In this document: piece by piece, positions 1-11,546 of the stretch | Position numbering within the stretch: the first letter of the stretch is position 1 | How the letters are laid out: each line of letters starts with the position of its first letter | Assembly: GCA_963691655.1 (NCBI GenBank) | Contig: OY829326.1 | Coordinates: 115,293,388 to 115,357,387, forward strand | Length of the DNA stretch: 64,000 bases | Source of the DNA: Toxonevra muliebris | Lineage: Eukaryota > Arthropoda > Insecta > Diptera > Pallopteridae | Direction: 5' to 3' | Translations under genes and position numbers: made by a program | Notes under the pieces: model-generated | Seen by the model: the letters and a program-made list of their open reading frames with translations, nothing else | Database searches by the model: none | What the model was told of the DNA's origin: nothing

Positions 1-552
1 ATTCACATTGTAAATATTCCCACCGGGAGTGAGATACGTTCTCTTGAGTATCCGTAAAAGCGTTTAAGCACATCTTATTATACACTCAAGTGCAATGTCC
101 GGGAAAAGATGAGTATTTTATATGCTTTGTATTTATTACAAGGAGAGCAGTTGATTTCGATTTATTTCGATTCACGAATACAAAAAAATATTAATTTTTT
201 TTTTTTGTGATACAATTTCCCATATTGCGTGCATGAACTTAAACTTTTTTTAACCAGCTCCAAAAAGGAGCACATTAAATACGTAGCAAAGTGGAAACGC
301 ATCAAAAATTTCCTTAGGGTATATATATACAAACACATACATACGTACACGTTTAATGCGATTTAAAATCACACACCAACAACAATAACAAGATTTTTTA
401 AATGGCGACTTAAAAATGTCATGACTTTGCTACATCGTCACATTGATTTGACGTTTCTTGATATGTATGAAAAATAAAAATATGTAAAAATAAAAATTGA
501 CAAGCTTTTGTTGTATTGAATAAATGCAAAGAAAAGACAGACCGACTGGAAC
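1..552. other. AT-rich non-coding stretch
   Basis: No gene, RNA or element could be supported here. The sequence is AT-rich, with short T runs and an ATAC/TACA microsatellite-like patch near 320-350. Open frames here are short and low in complexity. Confidence 0.5.
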
Positions 553-1697
553 CAGTGCTGCCAGATATTTTTTGAACTTTGTCCACATTTAGGTAGCTAA
601 GAATTCCCAAAATCCCCAAGAAAATCCCTAAAAGTATAAATAATTTATTTAGTACCAGGACATTCTTAATTTATGTCTTATCGTTTTTGGTGTCTATAGA
701 AAAGTTGTTTAATAGAAAAAGAAGCACATTTTTTGTGAACACAAGAATCCTCCATCTAAGGTCCATACCACAAATTTTGGGAGTTTTTTTAGTACATCTT
801 AGAACAATATTGCCTACAGGCTAAAGGAATGATAAAAGTATTATAGTGTGTTTGGGAAAAAGTTTGATTATCAAAAAGTATGGGGGGTCCTAGAACATCA
901 AATACTTTATACTTGGAAAAATAACATCATGGAGCAAAGTGGTCTTCAGATTCAAGCTCAGCGACCCCAAATTACTCAAAACTACATGCCAAATCGCCAG
1001 TCCGATTTTGGCTGTTGCATAGTGTTATTAGAGTTTTTTACGGTCTCATAAACTATATTTTTCTCTACTTCATCAACTTGTGTAGAATATTTTGGAGGTA
1101 AACCACTTCTGCATCTTGCTGGTTGGGCCAAAATCTTGGCAACATTCGCCAGAAACATTGAAAAAAATGATTATATAAAGTAGTAGTATACGCACTTTTT
1201 CGAAGTCTTTTGAATTTTTGTTTTATCAATCTAGAGAAGTGATTTACCTCAGCAATCGGTATGTGCTTGCCATTGAAAGCTGCTAATATGTTCTCTAGAA
1301 CTTTTGATTGCTCTGGGACTTCCAATATTAAAAAAGTTTTCGCATTCTCATTCTTTTTTGAATTTTCTTTCAATAGACATAACTTTTTTACGCTGGTTTT
1401 TCTATCTTTATAGTTTTTAATATATCAATTTACTTAAAAAATGCGCTATTGCAATTTCAAGATTGCAACTAAAAGTAATCATCATGAAAAGGATAAAATT
1501 AACCAAACTTTAAAAGTACAGCAGGGTAGCAACAATTATACAAATTTATTAACAAAAAATTATATACACCGCAATAAAAAAATTTTACGAAGTTTATTTG
1601 TCCCCAATAAATCTCCATGCCCCAAGCTCAAAATTGGTCACAAAACTTGTTCTAAAATTTCCAAAATGGAGACAAACCCCCATATCTGGCAACACTG
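553..1697. mobile_element. hAT-type DNA transposon remnant, about 1.15 kb
   Basis: The left end reads CAGTGCTGCCAGATAT and the right end, read inward on the other strand, CAGTGTTGCCAGATAT, so the terminal inverted repeats match at 15 of 16 bases. The flanks ACTGGAAC (545-552) and ACTAAAAC (1698-1705) agree at 6 of 8, as expected for an aged 8-bp hAT duplication. The interior holds one moderately long minus-strand frame (1065-1373) and otherwise decayed AT-rich DNA. That hAT elements make 8-bp duplications and often begin with CA is known; assigning the superfamily here is inference from the ends, because no transposase motif is recognised inside. Confidence 0.6.
1065..1373 (-). CDS. Unrecognised 102-codon frame inside a hAT-type element
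   Basis: I do not recognise this protein. It opens with a Lys/Asn/Glu-rich stretch (MKENSKKNENAK), continues with FLILEVPEQSKVLENILAAF, and is basic in the middle (KQKFKRLRKS). It has no signal peptide, membrane segment or zinc-finger pattern. It lies wholly inside the hAT-type element at 553-1697, so it may be a remnant of that element's coding region or a chance frame. No neighbouring segment extends it with recognisable similarity. Low confidence that it is a real gene. Confidence 0.15.
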   Translation of the reverse strand: MKENSKKNENAKTFLILEVPEQSKVLENILAAFNGKHIPIAEVNHFSRLIKQKFKRLRKSAYTTTLYNHFFQCFWRMLPRFWPNQQDAEVVYLQNILHKLMK

Positions 1698-1745
1698 ACT
1701 AAAACTACTGACTAAGAGACCTGAGAGACAGCTATGCCCTGTCAC

Positions 1746-2907
1746 CAGCGTTGCCAGAACGACGATTTTAACGTCATTTTGACGATTTTTTGACCCAATG
1801 ACGATTTTTGTTGAAAAATTTCGATTTTTTTTAACCAACCGCAACTGCATAAATTTTTTTTTGTTTTAAAATCTCTACTGCCATTTTTATTCATATAGTA
1901 TATCACAAAAATGTCTTTTAACACACCAAAAAAAAACTTTAGCTCCAAAAATCTTCTCAATAATAGACAGGTTTAAATTTATTTTTACCCTACTAAAAAG
2001 TAGCATAGAAAGCTGTTGAAATAGTAACTACTTATATTATAAAGAAAGAAAATGTGGTTCTGACTATTTTTTGAACTCAATACTACTAAGTGATAGTACA
2101 TATGATGTGACAAAATTAAATTTCCAAAAACTTAAATATTAATAATTTTAGTGAATTGGTTTTCAATAGTGAAAATAAGATTTCTACGCCGATCTAGACT
2201 AAGTTTATTTTGCCAATTGTCTTTATTCCTCGATACTGTGAGAAGTGTGCTCTAAAACAATCAACCTTAATCTGCTTTTGCATTACCATTTGATGACAAG
2301 TCAAGGCGTGGTGATGATCATTAAAAAAAGCTTTCTTCATCATTATGAAAACATTTCAATATACATTGCATCTACTATAAGATAATGTAAACATTACCTA
2401 TTAAGCTTTTCTCGTCAGGAACTGATACATCTTTTGAAGGAATAACGACTAGATATATCAGTGCTGAACTTGATTTCCAGTGATACAATTTTGATTATGC
2501 TTTCCATACACAAATATTTTAAGACCAGAGTACTTAACTCATGATGTTAATAACATTGATTTAAGAGACAAAACAACATTTTTGGAAAGAAAATATATTT
2601 ACGTTGACATTTATGCTAAAGAAAAATTAATAAGGGCCTTCATTAAAACGTGCAAAGCTTTGTAAACTTGTCAAAATGCATATGAAATTTGAAAATGTGT
2701 TTCAAAAGAAGTCAATTCATTACAAAGTTTGATATCACATCTTAAAAATTGGAGGGACGAAAATTAATTTCACCAATTAGATGTTGAATTCAGCGAGCAA
2801 CGACATGTAGATTTTGGAGTTTTTCTCTGATGACGATTTTTTTCTAAAAATGATGATTTTTTCTAACAATTTTGACGATTTTTAAAGTGAAGTTTCTGGC
2901 AACACTG
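1746..2907. mobile_element. hAT-type DNA transposon with perfect 8-bp TSD
   Basis: The left end is CAGCGTTGCCAGAACG and the right end, read inward, CAGTGTTGCCAGAAAC. The 8 bases CCTGTCAC occur immediately outside both ends (1738-1745 and 2908-2915), a perfect duplication of hAT length. Both subterminal regions carry repeated TGACGATTTTT-like motifs (1755-1830 and 2830-2885), which resemble transposase-binding subterminal repeats. Between about 2560 and 2820 one plus-strand frame reads for some 70 codons with a few stops (it includes KEVNSLQSLISHLKNW) and may be decayed coding sequence, but I cannot name it. It begins only 48 bp after the neighbouring element at 553-1697. Confidence 0.8.
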
Positions 2908-2915
2908 CCTGTCAC

Positions 2916-3970
2916 TCATTCACAGTACAAACATATGCATATACGTCAATATGAGAGTACAAAGTAAAGGCAAATTTCAATATGGCGACTTAAAAGCGTT
3001 TGAAATAAACAGCAACGGCGACTACAAAAACATGAACGCATCAAAATTGTATGTATGTAAATATGTATGTATGTATATTTTTAAGTGATTTTTTGTTTTG
3101 TATATAATTTTTTATAAAGAAAAGTTCAAAAGCGCATTTTGTGTGCGATAATAAAAATTGTTCAATTTTAATAATAATTTTATACAATACAAAACAAAAA
3201 ACAAAAGCGACAATAATAAAAATTCCGCCTTCGAGGCATGCATATTTTTAACCGTTGAAATATTAAAAATTTTTGTTTTATGTTTTTTAATGTGAAACAA
3301 AATTTAATGATTGCATTTATATGTCAATGCAATAAAATAGCAATAACACTAACAACAACAAGTAATTAGTTTATGATTATTGCTATTCGATTTTAAATTG
3401 ATTTTATATTCTGGGGACATTATCATTATCAATGCATTTTAATTATATCTCGTTAGTGTGATATTGTTGTTACAAACTAAATATGCACCAGACCTGACAG
3501 TATCTCCTTAAGTTAATTGGTTAAATAGTAAATATATATGTTAGAGCCGTTTAAAATCGTTCATGTTTTGCCATCTTCTCTTTTACATATATACATACAT
3601 ATTAATTGCCGATATATAGTATGTATTTTCTACACCGTATAACAACTTTCTGAATGTAAAGTGTTGTCCTCAAGTATGTAGACCATTCTTTCGGACTTAT
3701 AAGCTCATGAGTTAAAAGATTTTATGTGTACCGAATAGGTTTGAGGGATCGCAATCGAAAAGATTTGAGCTTCAAAGCTATAATCGGCAGAGCTGAAACA
3801 GAACCATCGATAAAAAATTAATCACATTAAAATTCATTTAAAAATCTTTGTGATAGCAATATGAAATTAATTGTCAAATCAAATTTTTCGGATGACCTGA
3901 TGTAAATCAAAAAAACGGCAACTTGCGATCTTGCCTTTTGGTATTTTTTTGAAAACCATAAGTAAATTCA
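2916..3970. other. AT-rich non-coding stretch with a GTAT microsatellite
   Basis: A (GTAT)-rich microsatellite lies at about 3048-3078. The rest is AT-rich with short A/T runs. I see no gene or bounded element. Confidence 0.45.
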
Positions 3971-4153
3971 ATGAACAAAATGGGCTTTAACAGGACATAC
4001 AAGGTTGGACCCGATAGAATGGGGTTACTAACCTATTTTACAGAACAAGATTTTAACAAACCGGAAATTCGGGATGATGGCGAGTTTTCCATTAATTATA
4101 AAAGTTTTATATGGTATATGAATGAGTACAAAATGGCTGAAAGTATAGATTAA
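3971..4153 (+). CDS. Unrecognised 60-codon small ORF
   Basis: A complete short frame begins at ATG 3971, with an in-frame TAA four codons upstream, and ends at TAA 4151. The product is not low-complexity. It includes YKVGPDRMGLLTYFTEQDF and DDGEFSINYKSFIWYM, with mixed charged and aromatic residues and a codon use less AT-biased than the flanks. It has no signal peptide, membrane segment or cysteine pattern. I do not recognise the family. It could be an exon or fragment of a larger protein, a decayed transposon piece, or chance. Confidence 0.22.
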   Translation: MNKMGFNRTYKVGPDRMGLLTYFTEQDFNKPEIRDDGEFSINYKSFIWYMNEYKMAESID

Positions 4154-6490
4154 TCCGCCGTAGCCAGTCACAAGAGCAAAAAGGGGAAGAAGGAACGATA
4201 AGCCTGCTAGTCTGAATGACTGAATAGCATCGCAAAAGCTCAGAGAGTAAGTGAGGATGAAATATTTCTAAGCTCAACGATAAAGCGGAGGTTTCTTAAC
4301 TTATTACTGACTGAAAAAATTACTAAAAAAAAAACCCAAACTACGATTCCTATTTTTTTATTCAAGAATACAAATGATTGTGATTTATCAAGACTAAAAA
4401 TTATCTTTTGAGTTATATTTTTTTACTTAGAAATAAAAATTATTATTTGAGTTTGATTTCGCTAAAAAAAAAGTAAAACTCAGACATTAATTTTTACTTC
4501 TGAGTAAAAAAATTAAAATCAAAAAATATTTTTTTATTCCTAACCAAAAAAAAGTACACGTAAACAATAATTTTAACTCTCGAAAAAAAATAATAAAAAT
4601 CAAACAATGATTTTTATACCAGATCCAATAAATAAAAATAAAAATCTTTAAATAATAATTAGTTTTAATTTCATCATATTAAATTCATGCTCCAATAGAG
4701 CATGGAAACTAGTGTCATTTTGGTGTTTTCAACTTTGTTCTCCGATGGTTTTTCCCATAACAATCTTAATATTCGATCTCTTCATTCAAGTCAAAACGGT
4801 TTAATGTCCTCCTGTCGGGAACATAGTCACTGGTTGGTTGTATTTCCAATGTGAAATAATAATTCATAAATAGGTACGTGAAACCTATTTCAACTTTTGC
4901 AGCTTCATTTTTCGATGTCTAGCATGCCGCAAATGCAATTTTAAGTTAATCGCCGAAATTCCCCATACTCCCTTCTTTATCATTTATCAGTTCTATTAAC
5001 ATACTTATAATGTCTCATCACTAATAAAAGATGATCTCTGGTTGATCAGTGTTATGCTTGTATTGTTTTTTATAATATTTTGTAATTATTTTTAATAATA
5101 AGTAATTTTTTTTATGATGCGATTTTTTTTTTTTTGTAATGCTGATGTGATTCACTTTACTGCACTTGCGGCACTTACTTGTTTCTAACAGCAGCAACAA
5201 AACATAGAAATTATTAGAAAAAAAAATATTTATCGTTTTTTATTTTCATTCATTTTCGTTTTGTTTTTCATTTGAAAGGCATATGCCAATGGCGCAGTTT
5301 TGTTGTTGTTGCTATTGTTGTAAATTATGGCCGCTTATTAACACGCCATCTGCCATTAATGTTGGCTGTAATTCTATGCAGTTACATAGCATTAAGTTTG
5401 TTGTGGTTGTTGCCTTTATTGTTGTTGTCGCAATTCAATGGTAGTTGAGCTGGTAGTTAGTATGACAAATGTCATTTATAGAAAATTACTGTTCGATTGT
5501 TAATTGCATTTGAAAGTTGTACATATGTATACTTGTATTACTGTGGTTGTTGTTGTCGTGTATGTAGTTTGACATTTTATCATGTATATACATGTATTAC
5601 ATGTATTTATATTATTTTTTTGCATTCGATTCTTTTTGCTCAATTTTATTTTATTGTATGCTTCCCCATAGGAAAAATGTGGTAACAAATGTCGAAACTA
5701 ACATTCTTAAACTAACTAGCTTTACAATGTTTTTCAAATCCTGATTTTAATTTCGGAATGGCCGTCTGATTTGTCTCTATATATATTTTTGTTGCTTTGA
5801 CTATAAACGTTCATGAAACCTGTTAAATATCACTCAAACAAAATTTGATATGAACCAAGTTTGTTTGCGTGATATCTAATAATTGGAAGAAGCGTGAAAT
5901 AGGAAAAACTCTATTCTAAAACCCATTTCTTGGGTTTCCTATGGGTATAGCTATAAATAGATACAATTCTGTTAAGCAGTTTGAAACGAAAAGGGCTGGG
6001 GTAAAGAATCTGAAGGATACTCTTTTAAAGAAAACACAATTTAAGGGTGCACTCTTGAGTGCACAGGAATGCGATTTTTTTGCCCAGTTTTTCGCGGTCC
6101 AGTTCAGTACTGCCCCTGGAAAAGTCTGGGTATTAAGAAAATTAATCTTTTTTATTATACTTAAGAAAGAAGACAAACTTGTCTAATACATAGAAAAAAA
6201 AAAGAAAGAGGATATGCCGTTTAAAGTATTTCTTTTGTATTTATGGACGCCACGTTCACTTGTCCAAAAATCCTAGATTTGACCAATTACTACACAAAAT
6301 TTCCTTGCTTTGGCTCTCCAGATATATTGTTTAAAATATTTTGTTTATATGGGAGGTGCCACACCCAATTGTCCCAAACATCTTGGTTAACCTCTATGAC
6401 ATGTCCGATTACTCAATGCATCCTTATAAAATTTATCGATTTGTATTTCGGGCATGCAAAATAAACTTTGATTTTTATATATTAGATTTT
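4154..6490. other. Non-coding stretch with imperfect AT-rich repeats
   Basis: From about 4310 to 4660 the sequence is a run of imperfect direct and inverted copies of AAAATNATTNTTTGAGT-like units, possibly a decayed MITE. TTG/GTT microsatellites lie near 5300-5440. An 18-bp near-palindrome GTGCACTCTTGAGTGCAC lies at 6047-6064. No gene is supported. Confidence 0.35.
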
Positions 6491-6491
6491 A

Positions 6492-7540
6492 CCTGGTCAA
6501 CGCGTCAAATATTTAGGACTTGTTCTTGATCCTAAACTTCAATGGAAAGCTAACATAGCAGAGAGAGTACGAAAAGCCTCTTGCGCTCTATACTGCTGTA
6601 AGAGGGCATTAGGAACAAGATGGGTTCTTCAACTTCGAGTCACTTCCTGGCTCTATACAGCAGTGGTCGAGCCTAATCTTCTTTATGGATCCGTCTTCTG
6701 GTGGCCAGCTACTGCAAAGGCGGTCAACCTTAAACCACTGGATAAGGTTAGGAGAACGGCAGCCATATTGATTACTGGGGCTCTTCGTACTACCTCCACG
6801 AAAGCTCTCTTCGCAATTCTTCACTGGTTGCCAACTTCACTACTGGTTAAGCAACAAGCTAAGTGCTCTACTGCCAGACTCAGTGCCCTAACTCGTTGGA
6901 CCCGGTCGAACCTTGGCCATGCTAAGATTCTAATCCACGATATGTCCGTTCCAACCAACGTAGACTACATTTGCTCTACCCCTAATTTAAACCACACGTT
7001 CTTCACCCATATCCCCAGTAGAGAGGAATGGGTTAATGACGAGGTGGTCACTGACAATTCAATTGACATCTATACAGATGGATCCAAATTGGAGGAAAGA
7101 GTCGGCTGTGGCATCTTCTCTAGTAAGTTAGATCTCAGCCTCTCTTTCCGACTTCCTGACCATTGCAGCGTGTTTCAAGCGGAAGTAATGGCTATCTATC
7201 AAGCGTCCAAGTGGCTTATTCGCAACGATTCATTCGCAGGTGCACCTATATTGGGTGCCTGAACATATGGATATTTCAGGTAACTGCAATGCCGACGAGT
7301 TAGCAAAACAGGGCTCGCAGCTTACAAATATATAAACTCCTGGGCTCACCTTTTTTTGCTAGTCTGTCCGAGCTATCATCCATAAATATCAAGGACATAG
7401 CCAGATTCATTATGGAATCCTGATGGTTCTCCACTCCGTAAATGGGGGAGTCGCGCCGCACTGTGGTATCACAATGAGCCTAATTATGTGCTTAAGTGTG
7501 CTTTCAAGTAGAAGGCTGCCACTCCAACCTAACCTAACCT
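6492..7540 (+). mobile_element. 5'-truncated LINE with RT C-terminus and RNase H
   Basis: This is a fragment of a non-LTR retrotransposon ORF2. One frame runs from 6492 to 7260. Its start, RVKYLGLVLDPKLQWKAN, matches the end of the reverse transcriptase palm and thumb. An RNase H domain follows, with IYTDGS (Asp codon 7077-7079) and SVFQAEV (Glu codon 7182-7184). The frame stops at 7261. A +1 frame then reads VHLYWVPEHMDISGNCNADE, the RNase H C-terminal motif (Asp codon 7294-7296), so an internal deletion at about 7240 has removed the segment carrying the third catalytic Asp. The 3' end carries CCTAACCTAACC near 7530. An RNase H domain excludes the canonical jockey type and points to I/R1/LOA-like clades. 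The element is dead and truncated at its 5' end, just after a stop at 6483. Confidence 0.85.
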
Positions 7541-7544
7541 ACCT

Positions 7545-7970
7545 GGTCATAAAAAACAAATTTTCTCAGACTAAAGCATATAAGGTCAGAGAACAATGAA
7601 ATTATTTTGAGGAAGAAAGTGCAGATTCATTTCATTTATGCATTCGAAGGGAGCGCGACTAGGAAAGGAGATAAACATACAAAGAGAAACGGCCCGATCT
7701 GACCTGAGGCAAACAATAAGTACAGAAGTAAAATTGAGGTTGCAATAGTGTAATAGTATATCTTGCAAGGCATTGTAGACTGTATATAGGGTAGCCAGAT
7801 GTACTAATTTTGTTAGTATATATAATGGTTTTCTTGTTTTTTTTATAAAATACTGATAACAAAATTTGGAAATTTTCTACCTCGATTTCAGATAAAACAA
7901 ACGAGTTACTCTAACTAGAGAAGGACACGTTAGTAATTTTTTGACTAACCCTCACGGCTTTGAAAATACT
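7545..7970. other. No feature seen
   Basis: Short non-coding stretch between the LINE remnant and the CACGCATG cluster. Nothing recognisable. Confidence 0.4.
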
Positions 7971-7971
7971 A

Positions 7972-8520
7972 CTCACGCATGTACACGCACGCATTTTTCA
8001 AAAAAAAAAAAATTCATGCATGTTGAAATTTTTCCAAAAAATGTCACGCATGTTCACGTATGCAGTATTTTTATTGTTATATTTTTATTGTTATATTTTT
8101 ATTTATGTTAATAAAAAATAAAGTGCTTACATAATTAATATGCATATACTTTAAGTTATACATATAGTGATGCTAGATTTCGAATTTCCAAGATTCTTAG
8201 GTGAATAAAAACATAGGATTGATTTTTATAACCACCAAAGTAAAGTATTTAAGAAATTGTGAATTATAATAACGTCATGGTCAAAAGTAACTTATACTCA
8301 CGCATTTTCACTTCGAAATTATGTCACACTCACGCATGTTCACGTAGTAATTATGGAAAACAAGTCACGCTCACGCATGAGCATTTCCAGACTGTGATTG
8401 TTTCGGGCATCGATCCGTTCGCTATGCGGATGCGCCCCTCGTGCGGGTGGGCGGGTAAGTGGGTCCGTTGAGATTTCGTTGTTAAAATTATGTCACGTGT
8501 GTGCATGTTCACGCGTGTCA
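7972..8520. repeat. Cluster of CACGCATG-type motifs
   Basis: At least eight copies of CACGCATG or close variants (CACGCAC, CACGTATG, CACGCGTG, CATGCATG) lie in about 550 bp, many extended as TCACGCATGTTCACG. Examples are at 7974, 7984, 8045, 8326 and 8369, with variants at 8500-8520. Within the cluster, 8401-8471 is a GC-rich island (GCGGATGCGCCCCTCGTGCG and a GGGTNNGCGGGT pattern) that stands out from the AT-rich surroundings. This may be a MITE with repeated transposase sites or a satellite-like seed. No clean terminal inverted repeat or TSD was found. Confidence 0.55.
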
Positions 8521-8539
8521 CGTAAAATTCATGTCATAA

Positions 8540-11375
8540 ACCTAACTGTATGAGCATTATACAAGGAACCTGGTTTCAAAATTTTACAGAGAATAGATTT
8601 AACAAAGGCACTCTGACAAATGGTCTAAGTTGCTATACGGAAACTACAATACACAGTTACATTATTACACTCTAATCTACTACTGGAAGCAACGCAATTA
8701 TGATCCGAGACAATGGAAATCATTGCGATTGTTTGAGAGCGATTAACATTATTATTTATTAACAAAATAATTTTTATAAATATAACGCAGCATCCTGACG
8801 AAATATTGGACTTTCTTAGGTAGAAAAATTAATATTCAACGATTTGTACTAAATATTTATTGGCAAATTTGATAAATTCTATTCATTCGCAACCACTTAA
8901 AGTAAACCCGAAATATTTGAGGAAAAATTTCCATATTCTCATTAGCTTTAGTGCTGTTCGGATAGCGATGTCATTTAATTTTCTAGATACGATTTGTTAA
9001 GTTAAGAAATTAAATATTTTATAATCCTTTTTAGCATAATATCATAATTTTATTTGAAGTATAAAACACTTCACGTATTTAATACAATCATTTATTAGTC
9101 ACCTCGTAAAAATCCCCCCAAAAATAATATTAATCCAAAAAATTCACAAGATTGTAAAACAAAAAAAACAAAATGTTGTTAAAAACTTTTATTTTTTATG
9201 GTCACTACGACCATTATAAATGTCAACTTCAGGCCATAATGCGTGATTGTTTCAACTTGCAACAGCTTGTAATAAAAAATAAGAAAACACAAAAATCTTT
9301 GTAATAAAGTTGAAAAGAAGACAAAAGCAGCCAAGAAATAAAATACAAAAATACCATTAAGGAGACGACCTCATAGTTTTGAATCCCATTAAAATTGATC
9401 AATATGAATATATTCTTGCTCCCGGCTAAAAGCCAAAAAAAAAAAAAAAAAAAAAAAATTGTTGTCTTCTTTTTGTAATGAAATTTGTATGAAATTATAA
9501 TGTTGGCAATATCAGCTGAGACTTTGAACTAAGCCGCTTTCAAGTTTTTTTTTTTACTTTTGGTAAATGGTAAATTTTTGACCTCACAATGTCATAAAAG
9601 TGACAATCTCAATCTTAAAATTTTATGAAGAGGTTTTTTCGCCCCTCTGCTGCTAGTTTGGTAAAGAAATTCAATGAAAAACATTTTTTCTGATTTTTTT
9701 TTTTTTCATTGGATTTATTAAAAGAAAAATATTGAAATTTTATGAAAATTTATGGAAACTCGTAAAAAATGTGAAAATTATTTTAAAAAATTAGGCGCGA
9801 TACACTTTGACAACCTTCGAGAAATCATATCCGTTGGTGGTGTATGAAATATTTTGTATGGTATTGTTTGACAGTTTCAAGGTTGCCAGATTGCTGAACT
9901 TTTTTTCCATTTTTTTTTTTTTTTTGAATGAAAAAGCTTTTAAATTTAATTCTTTTTGGAATATAAAGCATGAAATTAAAAAATTTCCTTCTTTTATAAT
10001 AATTTTTTTTTATTTTGTCGTGATTTTTGTCGGTCTCTGTTTTTTTTTTTAATGTAGAAAATGTAAAATTGTTTTTCATAAGTATTTCTCATATCAACAT
10101 ATTGATCTTATCCATCAATTCTTTTAATAAATGTATGATGGTTTTTAGCTGCATCTTTTGATTATTTTAGTTCTTTTTTTATACATATGTGTATAGATAT
10201 ATGTGGATATAGAGCTATCTATCTCATTATACATTCACGTATATACATGATGTGATTAGTTTCATTTGCAGCTCTCCTTCTATCTTTCAATCGGTTCCAT
10301 CGATCGATCTTAAATTTTGAAGAACAATAAGGTCACGTTAATGTTTATTAACAATTGTTTTAATTATGTTTTGTTGTCGTTATTGTATTTTTTATTACTC
10401 TTGCCGATTTAGCATTTTTTTACTGATTTGTTTTTCAACATATATCGACATTAGTCATTTTATTGTATTTTATCTGTTTCCGCATTTTAGTTCAGCATTT
10501 TTTCGATTTTTTCAAGAAAGACATTTGCAAAAAAAATTTTTAAAAATGTGGGCAGCATTTTATGTGTTGTTTGTATGTACATACTTTAATATGTATGGCA
10601 TGTGCACAAATTATTATTACTGTTATAAGTTCAAGTTTATATTAATGTATATAATAATTTGTAAGCATACAATATACATTATACATATATGATAAAAATT
10701 ATTATTATTTTTTGGCAAAGAAATATCACAAGAAAAAAAAAAAACAGAAATTAATTGAAAAAGCGAAAGTGAAGAGCTTCAAGTTCAATGTCATCTAATA
10801 AAGATTCTTAAAGTTTTTTGATTTTTTTGTTTTTAATTTTTGTAATAGAAAAGGAAATAATAATTTGTGCACATTCATCATTGGTTTAACATTTGGCAAG
10901 GTCAAGCCAAAAAATGTGTAACTTTTTGGTTTGGATTTAAAGAAGTTAGTTAGCTAATAATAATATTCGATAATATAATACTTCAATCATGTATAGTTGG
11001 TTTAACCCTCAAGTAGACCCATATTTTGTACAACATACATATTTGACGATTGTTACGAAAATTTGGTTTCTCAAGAATCGCTAAACCGACCAACCTGGCA
11101 CTCATGTTTTATACTATTTTCCCACTGAGCAGAAATTGCATGGTTTGGATCGTTTTCGTGGTTTCGGCTGAAACTGCGTTGAAATGCTCAATTTCGGCAT
11201 ATAAAAATATGTCAAACGGAACCACAGAAATGAGGTGGTTTCAATGAAACTGAATTCAAAACTGAGCATTCTGAATTCAGAATCTGATGCAACTCTGAAT
11301 GTGTTCACTGAAATGAATATTGAAATGAATTTGCTCTGACATTTCTATACCGATTTGCTTTGCGTACAACTTGAT
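8540..11375. other. AT-rich non-coding stretch
   Basis: A 25-base A run lies at about 9434-9458 and long T runs near 9550, 9690, 9910 and 10040. Frames here are homopolymer-rich and show no protein-like composition. The segment 11050-11330 contains several short repeats of CTGAATTC/GAATTCAG type but no definable element. Confidence 0.4.
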
Positions 11376-11381
11376 TAATAT

Positions 11382-11541
11382 GGAAAAACAAAAATATAAA
11401 AAATTAAATTTGTGGAGTGCACGGGAAGAGGTGCTCATAGTCGAGGTATGGGCAGAAAAGTAGAGGAGAAGCGTAAGGCAAAAAAAAATAACCATACATA
11501 TGAACAAATGGCGGAGGAGCTGCGGCAGCTCCTTTCTTTTC
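11382..11541 (+). pseudogene. Myb/SANT-like DNA-binding fragment, frameshifted
   Basis: From ATG 11382 the frame reads MEKQKYKKLNLWSAREEVLI and then VEVWAEK before a TAG. In a shifted frame the sequence continues as EKRKAKKNNHTYEQMAEELRQ. Together these resemble the Myb/SANT-like (trihelix, Myb_DNA-bind_4/5) domain: an N-terminal Trp with acidic residues, VxxW, then a basic K-N-H-x-Y-xx-(I/M)-A-E-x-(L/M) helix. Such domains occur in Harbinger-type transposon proteins and in host proteins derived from them. The fragment covers only part of the domain and is interrupted by a frameshift and stop. It ends where the TTAA-flanked element at 11547 begins. Recognition is by motif only. Confidence 0.42.
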
Positions 11542-11546
11542 TTTAA

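Noticed and set aside
5941..6186. 81-codon frame overlapping an 86-codon frame on the other strand
   Set aside because: Neither has recognisable motifs; overlapping frames in both directions suggest chance or an old repeat.
7525..7545. CCTAACC repeats, telomere-like
   Set aside because: Only two or three units, located at the 3' end of a LINE fragment, where such words are common; flies lack this telomere type.
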